A program made the position numbers and the translations under genes. From contig NZ_SLYD01000013.1 in NCBI RefSeq assembly GCF_004340945.1, positions 1 to 64,000 on the forward strand: 64,000 nt of DNA. Direction: 5' to 3'. This document shows positions 1 to 8,482 of the stretch, in pieces. The notes under the pieces were generated by a model. That model made no database searches. It saw nothing but the letters and a program-made list of their open reading frames with translations, and was not told the origin of the DNA. The DNA is from Sphingomonas sp. PP-F2F-A104-K0414 (lineage in GTDB: Bacteria > Pseudomonadota > Alphaproteobacteria > Sphingomonadales > Sphingomonadaceae). Each line of letters begins with the position of its first letter. Position 1 is the first letter of the stretch.

Positions 1-354
1 ATGTCAAAGAGCCGACAAAAATACCGACACTCGCATAACCCCTCCCGTAGAAGAAGCTTGCAGCATCTGGTTTTTTGCGACCACCGCGGTAACCAGTAAG
101 GCACTCCGCTGCGGTGACACCCCTCTAGGCGGGGTTCCGATTCGCGTCAAACACAATCTTTCACATTTGTGGCAATTTTCTCGAGTTGGCGCGTTTATGA
201 CGCCCCACACCCCCCGGCCGGTGCTGACGAAGCGCTTGTAACTGCACTTCATTCCGCCGCCGGAGATCGCCAAAGGACGCCCCCGCGTCCTGTGGCACGC
301 ACCATCCGTCTTTAGGGCCTCGCCTTAAGCGCTTGTGAAGGCCCATATCGCTAC
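1..354. other. Non-coding leader before the flippase gene
   Basis: I see no convincing gene here. The stretch is visibly less GC-rich than the rest of the window, and the short open frames have no codon bias or start signal. It probably carries the promoter of the flippase gene that starts at 355. A weak purine-rich GAAGG at about 337-341 lies 13 bases before that ATG. No tRNA-like cloverleaf or strong terminator hairpin was found. Confidence 0.5.
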
Positions 355-1908
355 ATGCCCGATACGATGGATACCGCGATCCCTGCCCCCCCGCCGGCGA
401 ACGTGCCCGAGACCCTGTCGGCGCCTGGGTCCTCGGACGCGCCGGGCGCGCCCTCCGGACCGACCTCGCTCGCCGGGCAGGTCCGCAGCGCGCTCATATG
501 GCGATCGGGCAGCCAAATCGTCGCGCAGATGGTGCAGTGGTGCGCGACCTTCCTAGTTATCCGCATCTTGGCGCCTGCCGATTACGGCCTGTTCGCGATG
601 TGCCAGGTGGTTCTCACCTTCATGGCGATGCTCAACGGCTATGGCTTGGCGAGCGGGCTGATCCAGCAAAAGGAGATCAGCGAGCGCGAAGTCCGGCAGC
701 TGTTCGGGATGCTGATCGTTTTGAACGTCGGGCTTGCCGTCGCGCAGCTCTCACTCGCACCACTCGCCTCCGCCTATTATCGCCAGCCGATCGTCGGCGA
801 CATGCTCCGCGTCCAAGCGCTGCTCTATCTGACGACCCCCTTCATCGCGCTCCCGTATGCGCTGCTCTCGCGGGCGATGGATTTCCGTCACCAGGCCAAG
901 GCTAACATCACCGCGTCGATCGCCTCGGCCAGTGCGGCGCTCGGCGGTGCGCTCTATGGTCTCGGGGTATGGACTTTGGTGCTGGCGCCGATCGTGCTGT
1001 TTAGCGTGCGCGGCGCGATGATGACGTGGAGCGCGCGGTCGCTGGTCTGGCCGAGCTTTGACTTTCGCGGCGCCGGGACGATCGCGCGTTATGGCGGGGT
1101 GATGGCCGCGGGGCAGCTGTTCTGGTTCCTGCAGAGCCAGACCGACGTGTTCATCGCCGGGCGCAGCTTTTCGCCGCACATGCTCGGCATCTATACAACC
1201 AGCCTGTTCCTCACGCAGATCTTCGTCTCGAAATTCGTGCCGCCGCTGAACGAGGTCGCCTTCTCCGCCTATGCGCGGATGCAAGCCGATCCCGCCGCGA
1301 TCGGGCGCGCGTTCGTGAAGGGGGTGCGGATGGTGATGATCGTCGCGATGCCATTCTACATGGGGCTGGCCGCCACCGCCGAGCCGCTGGTGCTGACCGT
1401 GCTGGGCGACAAATGGCGCGAGACGGCGCCCATCGTCCACCTGCTCGCGCTGGCGATGCCGTTCATGACGTTGCAGGTGTTGTTCACGCCAGCATCGGAC
1501 GCGCGCGGCCGTCCGGGGATCGGCGTCCAGAACGGCGCGGTCGGTGCAATGATCCTGACCACGGCGTTTCTGGTCGGCGTGCAATGGGGCCCTACCGGCA
1601 TGGGCATCGCGTGGATCACGGCGTATCCGGTCTACCTGGCGATCAGCGCATGGCGGACACTGCCGGTAATCGGGGTGCGCGCGCGAGACGTGGCGCGGGC
1701 GGTCGCATCACCGGCGCTGGCGGCGATCGCGATGGCGCTGATCGTCGGGCTGGTGGATCGCGGCCTGCCGCCGCTCGACTCGCATTGGCGGCTGTTGGTC
1801 CTCGTGGCTATCGGCGCAGCGGTCTATGCGGCGTGGATGCTGATCTTTGCGCGGGCGACGGTGCGCGAACTGATCGCCGTGGTGCGGAAGCAACCTGTCG
1901 CTGCCTAG
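355..1908 (+). CDS. Polysaccharide flippase, MOP superfamily (Wzx/lipopolysaccharide biosynthesis type)
   Basis: This 517-residue protein is predicted to move lipid-linked sugar units across the inner membrane. After a Pro/Ala-rich cytoplasmic leader of about 40 residues there are some 12-14 hydrophobic segments spread evenly to the C-terminus, typical of the MOP (MATE/Wzx) fold. The opening segment, with SGSQIVAQMVQW and ILAPADYGLFAM, closely follows the N-terminal signature of polysaccharide biosynthesis flippases. The length is slightly above the usual 420-500 because of the leader. No glycosyltransferase genes are next to it, so its substrate cannot be told from context. The next gene is convergent. 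Confidence 0.88.
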   Translation: MPDTMDTAIPAPPPANVPETLSAPGSSDAPGAPSGPTSLAGQVRSALIWRSGSQIVAQMVQWCATFLVIRILAPADYGLFAMCQVVLTFMAMLNGYGLASGLIQQKEISEREVRQLFGMLIVLNVGLAVAQLSLAPLASAYYRQPIVGDMLRVQALLYLTTPFIALPYALLSRAMDFRHQAKANITASIASASAALGGALYGLGVWTLVLAPIVLFSVRGAMMTWSARSLVWPSFDFRGAGTIARYGGVMAAGQLFWFLQSQTDVFIAGRSFSPHMLGIYTTSLFLTQIFVSKFVPPLNEVAFSAYARMQADPAAIGRAFVKGVRMVMIVAMPFYMGLAATAEPLVLTVLGDKWRETAPIVHLLALAMPFMTLQVLFTPASDARGRPGIGVQNGAVGAMILTTAFLVGVQWGPTGMGIAWITAYPVYLAISAWRTLPVIGVRARDVARAVASPALAAIAMALIVGLVDRGLPPLDSHWRLLVLVAIGAAVYAAWMLIFARATVRELIAVVRKQPVAA

Positions 1909-1935
1909 TTTAGCCCCCTGGTTTAGCCCCCTGAT

Positions 1936-2364
1936 CTAGGCGGACTGAATGTATTCGCGCATCGCTGCAGCATCGGCTTCGATCCGGTCGATACGGTATT
2001 TGACCAGGTCGCCGATCGACACGAAGCCGACCAGCGTGTCGCCGTCGATCACCGGCAGATGGCGGATGCGCCGCTGAGTCATCAGCGACAGCGCGCCGAT
2101 CGCGGACTCGTTCGGGCCGACCGACTTCACCGCGGTGGTCATCACATCGGCGATCCGCCGGTCCAGCGCGGCAGCCCCGTCCGATTGCAGGCAGTGGATG
2201 ACATCGCGTTCGGAGAATATGCCGACCACCCGGTCGCCGTCGAGCACCGGTGCCGCGCCGATCCGCTTCTCTGCGAGCAGCGCCACCGCCTCCGCCACAG
2301 TCGAGTCCGGGTGGAGCGACTCTATGCCGCCCTTTCGGTCCTTCAGGATCGCCGCGATCGTCAT
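1936..2364 (-). CDS. Tandem CBS-domain protein
   Basis: This is a 142-residue stand-alone protein made of two CBS domains (about residues 8-60 and 75-125). CBS pairs form a Bateman module that binds adenosyl ligands such as AMP, ATP or SAM. The repeated pattern of V-A-x-L, GAAPVLD-G-D-x-VVGIFSERDV and R-x-RHLPVIDGDTLVGFVSIGDLV is diagnostic of the family. No enzymatic domain is attached, so it is probably a small energy or redox sensor or a partner of another protein. It lies tail to tail with the flippase and head to head with a small membrane protein gene. The exact ligand is unknown. Confidence 0.9.
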   Translation of the reverse strand: MTIAAILKDRKGGIESLHPDSTVAEAVALLAEKRIGAAPVLDGDRVVGIFSERDVIHCLQSDGAAALDRRIADVMTTAVKSVGPNESAIGALSLMTQRRIRHLPVIDGDTLVGFVSIGDLVKYRIDRIEADAAAMREYIQSA

Positions 2365-2411
2365 CTTCGCCTCTCCTCATATGCGTCTGGTGCGCCTGAC
2401 TTGAGGAAACC

Positions 2412-2726
2412 ATGTTTGCGCGGCAATGTGAAGCGATGACCGATCGACTGCCTGAACCACCGGCCGGGTTGGACGACCCGCATTATGCGGCGTTCGCGTG
2501 GGCGCGGTTTCGCGCGATCATGGCGTGGATGGTGCTGGCGGCGGCGATCTGCGTCGCGGCGGTGATTGCGGCGATGGCGCACCTGCAGGGGCCGCTGCAT
2601 CTGGTGACGATGCTCGCGGTGATCGGCGGGGTCGGCGGATCGGTGATGATGGCCGGGCTGCTGATGGGGCTCGCGTTCCTGAGTTCGGGAAGCGGGCATG
2701 ACGAGGATGTCGCGCGGATCGATTGA
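2412..2726 (+). CDS. Small membrane protein of unknown function
   Basis: This is a 104-residue protein with two hydrophobic segments (about residues 36-60 and 66-92) separated by a short loop containing HLQGPLHL. The N-terminus is soluble and Pro-rich (RLPEPPAGLDDPHYAAFAWARFR). A GAGG at 2403-2406 precedes the ATG at 2412 with good spacing; a second ATG at 2436 is a possible alternative start. I do not recognise a named family beyond a general two-TM alphaproteobacterial membrane protein. It is followed by a strong bidirectional terminator hairpin. Confidence 0.7.
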   Translation: MFARQCEAMTDRLPEPPAGLDDPHYAAFAWARFRAIMAWMVLAAAICVAAVIAAMAHLQGPLHLVTMLAVIGGVGGSVMMAGLLMGLAFLSSGSGHDEDVARID

Positions 2727-2767
2727 GCGCACGCCGATCATAACGTCGATCAGACGTCGAACATGAC

Positions 2768-2803
2768 AAAGGCCGGTGTCGCGTGACGCGGCACCGGCCC
2801 TTT
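2768..2803. terminator. Bidirectional intrinsic terminator between convergent genes
   Basis: A 13-bp stem (2771-2783 pairing with 2787-2799, with one G-T wobble) closes on a TGA loop. It is flanked by AAA on the left and TTT after one C on the right, as expected for a hairpin that ends transcription from both directions. It lies between the small membrane protein gene (rightward) and the DUF4167 gene (leftward). Confidence 0.75.
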
Positions 2804-2844
2804 CAGGTCTCAGCTATGCCCCGGATCAGTCCGGGATGACGGCT

Positions 2845-4089
2845 TCAGCCTGCGACCTCGTCCGGTACCGCACGAACGCGGCGACGGCGGGGCTTTTCTT
2901 CCGGCGCCGCATCGGTAGCGGTCGCTTCGGTCGCCGGCGTTGGCGCCGGCGTTATGGCCGAGATGCCGAGCGATGGCGGCAGGCGGTCCGCATCGAATGC
3001 GGTCGGTGCTGCATCTTCGGTCGCAACGGGTGCGTCGAGGCTGCGATCGCGGCGCGGGCGACCGCGACGGCGGGGCTGCTCCTCGGTGGCCGCGGCGACA
3101 GGCGTCGTCGTCTCGACGGCTTCGATCGGCTGGGCAGCCTGCTCCGGGGCTTCAGTTACCGAACGGACCGCGTCGGCTTCCGAATCCTGGTTGGCGTTGG
3201 CGACCTGGACGCTGGTGCGCGGCGTGCGACGGATCGTCTCACGCTGCGGCGCATCGCGGTAGTCGGAGCGGGGCTCGCGGACCTGCTCGTCGCGGGGCTG
3301 GGTCTCGCGCGATTGGTTCTCACGGGCCTGGTTCTCACGGGCCTGTGCCTCGCGCGCCTGACCCTGCTCTTCGCCGCTACGCTCGTCGCGCTGCTGCGTA
3401 TCGCGGGGAGCGTTGCGCTGGTTGCGCTGGCCTTCGCCACGAACGCGGTCTTCGCGCTGACCGTCGTTGCGCGACTGGCCCTCGTTACGCTGGCCCTCGT
3501 TACGCTGACCTTCGTTACGCTGGCCTTCATAACGGGTGTTCTCGTACCGCGGGCGCTCTTCGCGCTGCGGCCGGTCGTCGCGCTGCGGACGATCTTCGCG
3601 GTTCTGCGTGTCGCGATTCTGGCGGGGCGCGCTCTGGTACTGGCCGTTCTGGCCGCCATTCTGCTGCTCAGCCGAAGCCTGCCCCTGCTGCTCGCCCGAG
3701 CGGATCGGTTCGCCCTCGTCGCCGTAATCGTCGTCGCCGTCGAGATCGAACGGCTGCTGGCGACGCGGCTGCTGCTGCGCCTGCGGCTGGCTCTCTTCGA
3801 AGCGGGCGCGGGTTTCGCTCAGGACGCGGAAATAATGGTCCGCGAACTGGAGGTAATATTCGATGTTGACGCGGTCGCCCTGCTGCTGCGCGTCGCGCGC
3901 GAGGTTCTTGTACTTCTCGTACAGCTGGCTCGCGTTGCCGCGCGCGCGGCTGTCGATGCGGTTGCCGGTATCGCGACCACCCTGGCCGCCACCGCCGCCA
4001 CCCTGGCGTTGACCGCCACCACTACCGCCGCCGCCATTATTATTGTTGCCACGACCGCGACGGCGGCCGGCTTGCCGGTTGTTGATCAA
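2845..4089 (-). CDS. DUF4167 protein, Arg/Gln-rich and low-complexity
   Basis: This 414-residue protein has the DUF4167 signature near its N-terminus: a basic Gly/Asn run (RRRGRGNNNN), then a helical segment with ARGNASQLYEKYKNLARDAQ, RVNIEYYLQFADHYFRVL (about residues 45-90). The rest is low-complexity and very rich in Arg, Gln, Glu and Asn, including a tandem pentad of the RNEGQ type at about residues 185-210 and several RENQ-type repeats. It ends with a basic RRRVRAVPDEVAG tail. The family is alphaproteobacterial, usually sits after prmC as here, and has no established function; the basic composition suggests nucleic-acid or ribosome association, which is inference. Confidence 0.9.
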   Translation of the reverse strand: MINNRQAGRRRGRGNNNNGGGGSGGGQRQGGGGGGQGGRDTGNRIDSRARGNASQLYEKYKNLARDAQQQGDRVNIEYYLQFADHYFRVLSETRARFEESQPQAQQQPRRQQPFDLDGDDDYGDEGEPIRSGEQQGQASAEQQNGGQNGQYQSAPRQNRDTQNREDRPQRDDRPQREERPRYENTRYEGQRNEGQRNEGQRNEGQSRNDGQREDRVRGEGQRNQRNAPRDTQQRDERSGEEQGQAREAQARENQARENQSRETQPRDEQVREPRSDYRDAPQRETIRRTPRTSVQVANANQDSEADAVRSVTEAPEQAAQPIEAVETTTPVAAATEEQPRRRGRPRRDRSLDAPVATEDAAPTAFDADRLPPSLGISAITPAPTPATEATATDAAPEEKPRRRRVRAVPDEVAG

Positions 4090-4330
4090 GCTTGTGTCCT
4101 CAGTCGTCGAACCAAAATCTGGTCGTGCTCCGAAATGCGGTGCAAACCCCCGTCGCGCACCGACGATCTAGACGAGATCGGTGCGTCGAACTTGCCAGGG
4201 CCGCCGGACTGCAGCGACCTCAAAGCGAAGGATGCGGGTCATCGCTCTAAACCGACCAATCGTCGAGAGTGCGTGCCCCTGCCCGCGTGATAGCGGGCGG
4301 AAAGGCCATACTACAAGCGAAAACTGCCGG

Positions 4331-5218
4331 TTAGCGCCGTATTCCTGTCGTCGCGACCAGCGCACGGGGGTTGTTTCCATAGTCGTGGTGCAGCGCGACG
4401 TGCAAACCCTGCGCTTCGAGCAGTGCGGTGACGGGCTCGGCTTGCGTCGATCCGATCTCGATGACGGCCGCGCCGCCGGGGGCGATCAGCGCGGGGAGTT
4501 GCGCGGCGAGGATGCGGTAGTCGTCGAGCCCGTCGCGGCCGGCGAACAGCGCGGCGTGCGGTTCGTGGTTGTGGACTTCGGCCGGGAGTTGCTCGTCGGT
4601 GGCTATATAGGGCGGGTTGGCGAGGATGAGGTCGAACTGGCCGACGATCGCGCTGGCCCAACTCCCGCGGATGAAGCGGGCGCGGTCGGTCATGTTGAGG
4701 GCAGCGGCGTTGGCGCGGGCGTAATCTAGCGCTTGGGGCGAATAGTCGACGCCGAGGCCTTGCGCGGGCCATTCGTCGAGCGCCGCGAGGAGTAGCGTGC
4801 CGGGGCCCGTGCCGAGGTCGAGTACGGTTGCGGGGGCGCGGCCGGCGAAGTGCGCTTGCGCGGCGATCAGAAGCGTTTCGCTGTCGGCGCGGGGGACGAG
4901 CGCGCCGGGGCCGACGGTGAGGTCGATCGACCAGAAGCCCCGGGTGCCGGTGATGTAGGCGACCGGTTCGTGGTTGAGGCGGCGTTCGACGAGCGCGGCG
5001 AAGGTCGCGGGGACGGCGTAGCGATCCGGGTCGAGAAGGATCGCGTTACGCTCGACGCTGAGGGCGTGCGCCATCAAGATTTCCGCGTCGAGGCGCGGGG
5101 TGGCGGAGAACGCGAACTGCGCAGCGGCGGCGGCGATCGCCGAACTTACTGCTCCCCTTCCGCTCGCGGGAGGGGTCGGGGGAGGGGCTATCACCGGGCG
5201 GCGGCGTTTGTGGGACAC
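4331..5218 (-). CDS. prmC: Peptide chain release factor N5-glutamine methyltransferase
   Basis: PrmC methylates the glutamine of the GGQ motif in release factors RF1 and RF2 using SAM. The protein shows the helical N-domain (PRLDAEILMAHAL), SAM motif I (VLDLGTGPGTLLLA) and the catalytic NPPY motif (LILANPPYIA). It is 295 residues long and lies directly after prfA, its substrate gene, on the same strand. The start is odd: the only usable in-frame start is a GTG at 5218-5216 inside a family A palindromic element, so about the first 22 residues are encoded by repeat DNA. The native N-terminus of the family would begin near residue 23. Identification is firm; the start is less so. Confidence 0.93.
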   Translation of the reverse strand: MSHKRRRPVIAPPPTPPASGRGAVSSAIAAAAAQFAFSATPRLDAEILMAHALSVERNAILLDPDRYAVPATFAALVERRLNHEPVAYITGTRGFWSIDLTVGPGALVPRADSETLLIAAQAHFAGRAPATVLDLGTGPGTLLLAALDEWPAQGLGVDYSPQALDYARANAAALNMTDRARFIRGSWASAIVGQFDLILANPPYIATDEQLPAEVHNHEPHAALFAGRDGLDDYRILAAQLPALIAPGGAAVIEIGSTQAEPVTALLEAQGLHVALHHDYGNNPRALVATTGIRR

Positions 5219-5252
5219 CCCTCCCCTAACCCCTCCCGCAAGCGGAAGGGGA
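5151..5252. repeat. Family A palindromic element overlapping the prmC start
   Basis: Two GC-rich hairpin arms in inverted orientation (about 5151-5188 and 5216-5252), each with a CCCC..GCGG/GGGG stem, flank a variable centre. The same element type recurs inside recF (17571-17681) and between fliQ and fliR (57882-57990). Read on the minus strand, the right arm gives a GGGGAGGG run just before GTG at 5218, so the element appears to donate both the ribosome-binding-like sequence and the start codon of prmC. Confidence 0.85.
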
Positions 5253-5275
5253 ATGCCGTTGCGGCTGGGGAAAGC

Positions 5276-6349
<1,074 letters not shown>

Positions 6350-6367
6350 TCTCCCGCCCCCTTATCC

Positions 6368-6450
6368 GTCATCCCAGCGAACGCTGGGATCTCACTGGGG
6401 CGGGTGTTGCGTCCGCCAACTGGGATATCCCAGCTTTCGCTGGGATGACG
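6368..6450. repeat. Family C palindromic element between hisS and prfA
   Basis: Two inverted arms of the type ATCCCAGCGAA..CGCTGGGAT and ATCCCAGCTTTCGCTGGGAT are separated by a short divergent centre. Both arms are themselves near-perfect hairpins. The same design occurs at 25025-25105 and 39011-39091, and a diverged relative is at 10639-10721. It lies in the gap between two leftward genes and could affect mRNA end formation. Confidence 0.85.
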
Positions 6451-6482
6451 GGTGGGGGGCGAGCCGGCAGACGGCGCGACGT

Positions 6483-7727
6483 TCAACGCAGCGCCTCCGC
6501 AAGATTTGCGAATGCGACTTCGGCTTGCGTTCCCGCGCCAAGGGTCTTCACCGCAGCAACACCCTTGGCGAGTTCGTCGTCGCCGATAATGATCGCAAAC
6601 CGTGCACCAAGTGCATCCGCCTTCGCCATCCGCGCCTTCATCTTACCCTTATACGCCATCTCGACCGCCACGCCTGCACGCCGCAGATCGGCAACGATAC
6701 CGGTCGCGCGGGTTTCAGCCTCGGCGCCCATTGGTACGACGACCGCATCGATCGTAGCCGCCGCCGGTTCTTCCAACAACATAGCCAACCGCTCGACACC
6801 AGCGGCCCAGCCCACGCCGGCCGTCTCCGGCCCGCCGAGCGAGCCGATCAACCCGTCGTACCGGCCGCCCGCGAGCACAGTTCCCTGCGAGCCCAACCGG
6901 TCGGTCACGAACTCGAACGCGGTGTGGCGATAATAATCGAGGCCGCGGACGAGGCGCGCGTTGCGCTCCCACGCGACACCCGCCGCATCGAGCCCGGCCG
7001 TCACCGCCTCGAAGAACGCGCGTGCCTCGGGCGTCAGATATGCGTCGATATCGGGCGCGCTGTCGGCGATCGGGCGGTCGCGCGGATCCTTCGAGTCGAG
7101 GATCCGCATCGGGTTCTTCTCGAGCCGGGTCAGGCTGTCCTCGGACAACTCACCGCGATGCGCCTCGAAATGCGCGACCAGCGCCTCGCGCCACGCATCG
7201 CGCGTCGCCGCGTCGCCCAGCGTGTTGAGCTGCAACGTCACGCCCTCGGAAATGCCGAGTTCGCGCAGCAGCTGGTCCGCCAGCACGAGCAGTTCGACGT
7301 CCGCCGCTGGTTCCGCGGCACCGATCACCTCGGCGTCGATCTGGTGGAACTGGCGGAAGCGCCCCTTTTGCGGGCGCTCGTAGCGAAACACCGGGCCGCT
7401 GGTGGTGAGCTTCAGCGGCGCGAACTGCTGCCAGCCCTCGGTCAGGTAGGCGCGCGCGATGCCTGCGGTGAACTCCGGGCGGAGCGTGAGCGAGTCCCCG
7501 CCGCGATCCTCGAACGTGTACATTTCCTTCGACACAACATCGGTCGTCTCGCCGAGCGAGCGCGCGAACACCGCGGTCGACTCGAACACCGGGATATCGA
7601 CGCGCTGGAAGCAATACAGAGCCCGCACGCGTTCGAACGTCGACAGGACGTGCGCGAGGCGGCGCTGCTCGTCGCCGAAAATGTCCTGGGTGCCACGGAT
7701 GCGGCGCGGGGTTTCTGTCTTGGCCAT
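6483..7727 (-). CDS. hisS: Histidyl-tRNA synthetase
   Basis: This class II aminoacyl-tRNA synthetase charges tRNA-His. The 414-residue protein contains motif 1 region GTQDIFGDE near the N-terminus, motif 2 (RYERPQKGRFRQFHQIDAE, about residues 115-135), the histidine-binding RGLDYYRHTAFE box (about residue 262) and motif 3 (AGVGWAAGVERLAML). The C-terminal anticodon-binding domain (about 325-410) includes VAVVPMGAEAE-like sequence at VVVPMGAEAETRA. The ATG at 7727 is the natural start. It heads the hisS-prfA-prmC block and is divergent from the DUF1345 gene. Confidence 0.97.
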   Translation of the reverse strand: MAKTETPRRIRGTQDIFGDEQRRLAHVLSTFERVRALYCFQRVDIPVFESTAVFARSLGETTDVVSKEMYTFEDRGGDSLTLRPEFTAGIARAYLTEGWQQFAPLKLTTSGPVFRYERPQKGRFRQFHQIDAEVIGAAEPAADVELLVLADQLLRELGISEGVTLQLNTLGDAATRDAWREALVAHFEAHRGELSEDSLTRLEKNPMRILDSKDPRDRPIADSAPDIDAYLTPEARAFFEAVTAGLDAAGVAWERNARLVRGLDYYRHTAFEFVTDRLGSQGTVLAGGRYDGLIGSLGGPETAGVGWAAGVERLAMLLEEPAAATIDAVVVPMGAEAETRATGIVADLRRAGVAVEMAYKGKMKARMAKADALGARFAIIIGDDELAKGVAAVKTLGAGTQAEVAFANLAEALR

Positions 7728-7776
7728 GATGCGCGCGTATCTAGGCGACGTGCCCGCGAAGCGCTAGCGCTGTGGC

Positions 7777-8430
7777 ATGACCAGCAAAGCCAGATATTGG
7801 GGCCTAGGCCAACGCGTTGCCCCGCCGCGCTTCATCCTGTTCGTGCTGGTCTTCGCGATCGGCCTCGCCGCGCTGATCCCACGTATCGGGTTGGGCCGGG
7901 GGACGATGGCGGCGTTCGACGTCGCTGCGGTCGTGTTCCTGATCGCGGTTTCGACGCTATTCCGCAACGCCACCGCGGCACGGATGCGCCGCGCGGCGGA
8001 AGAGAACGACGCCAATCGCGCGGTGCTGCTCGGGTTCAGCGGTATGATCATGCTCGTCATCCTGGTCGCGGTCGCCAAGGAACTGCAGGGCAAGAACGAC
8101 GCGGTCGGGATCGCGCTGACGATCGCGACGCTGGCGCTGGCGTGGCTGTTCTCGAACATGATCTACACGCTGCACTACGCGCATCTTTATTATGTCGACG
8201 ATCCGGACGGGAAGGACGCCAAGGGCCTCGATTTCCCGAGTTGCGACGAGCCCGATTACTGGGACTTCGCCTATTTCGCGTTCACGCTGGGGATGACGTT
8301 CCAGACCTCCGACGTCGAGATCACCTCGCGCCGGGTGCGCAAGGCGGCGCTTGGCCAGTGCATGGCGGCGTTCGTCTTCAACATCGGCGTGCTGGCGTTC
8401 ACGATCAACGTGCTGGGGAGCGGTGGCTGA
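7777..8430 (+). CDS. DUF1345 membrane protein
   Basis: This 217-residue membrane protein has about five hydrophobic segments. The diagnostic DUF1345 region is the C-terminal half: MIYTLHYAHLYY followed by LDFPSCDEPDYWDFAYFAFTLGMTFQTSDVEIT, then a final membrane segment. The conserved histidines and acidic residues (HYAH, PDYWDF) are characteristic of the family, whose function is unknown. It is transcribed away from hisS and converges on the S9 peptidase gene, with a perfect hairpin in the short gap between them. Confidence 0.9.
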   Translation: MTSKARYWGLGQRVAPPRFILFVLVFAIGLAALIPRIGLGRGTMAAFDVAAVVFLIAVSTLFRNATAARMRRAAEENDANRAVLLGFSGMIMLVILVAVAKELQGKNDAVGIALTIATLALAWLFSNMIYTLHYAHLYYVDDPDGKDAKGLDFPSCDEPDYWDFAYFAFTLGMTFQTSDVEITSRRVRKAALGQCMAAFVFNIGVLAFTINVLGSGG

Positions 8431-8440
8431 GGTGAGCTCG

Positions 8441-8475
8441 TGTCGTCATGCCGGAAGGGCTCCGGCATGACGACA
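8441..8475. terminator. Perfect 15-bp hairpin between convergent genes
   Basis: Bases 8441-8455 (TGTCGTCATGCCGGA) are the exact reverse complement of 8461-8475, with a 5-base loop. It sits between the 3' ends of the DUF1345 and S9 peptidase genes, as expected for a bidirectional terminator or a REP-type hairpin. No U-tract follows on either side, so termination is plausible but not certain. Confidence 0.55.
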
Positions 8476-8482
8476 TGCGGAA

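Noticed and set aside
161..346. Short open frames in the first 350 bases
   Set aside because: No codon bias or ribosome binding site, and frames on opposite strands overlap each other.
2776..4290. A 504-codon plus-strand frame with many hydrophobic residues opposite the DUF4167 gene
   Set aside because: Its hydrophobic look comes from the complement of Arg/Gln/Glu-rich codons in DUF4167. The sense gene has the known family signature.
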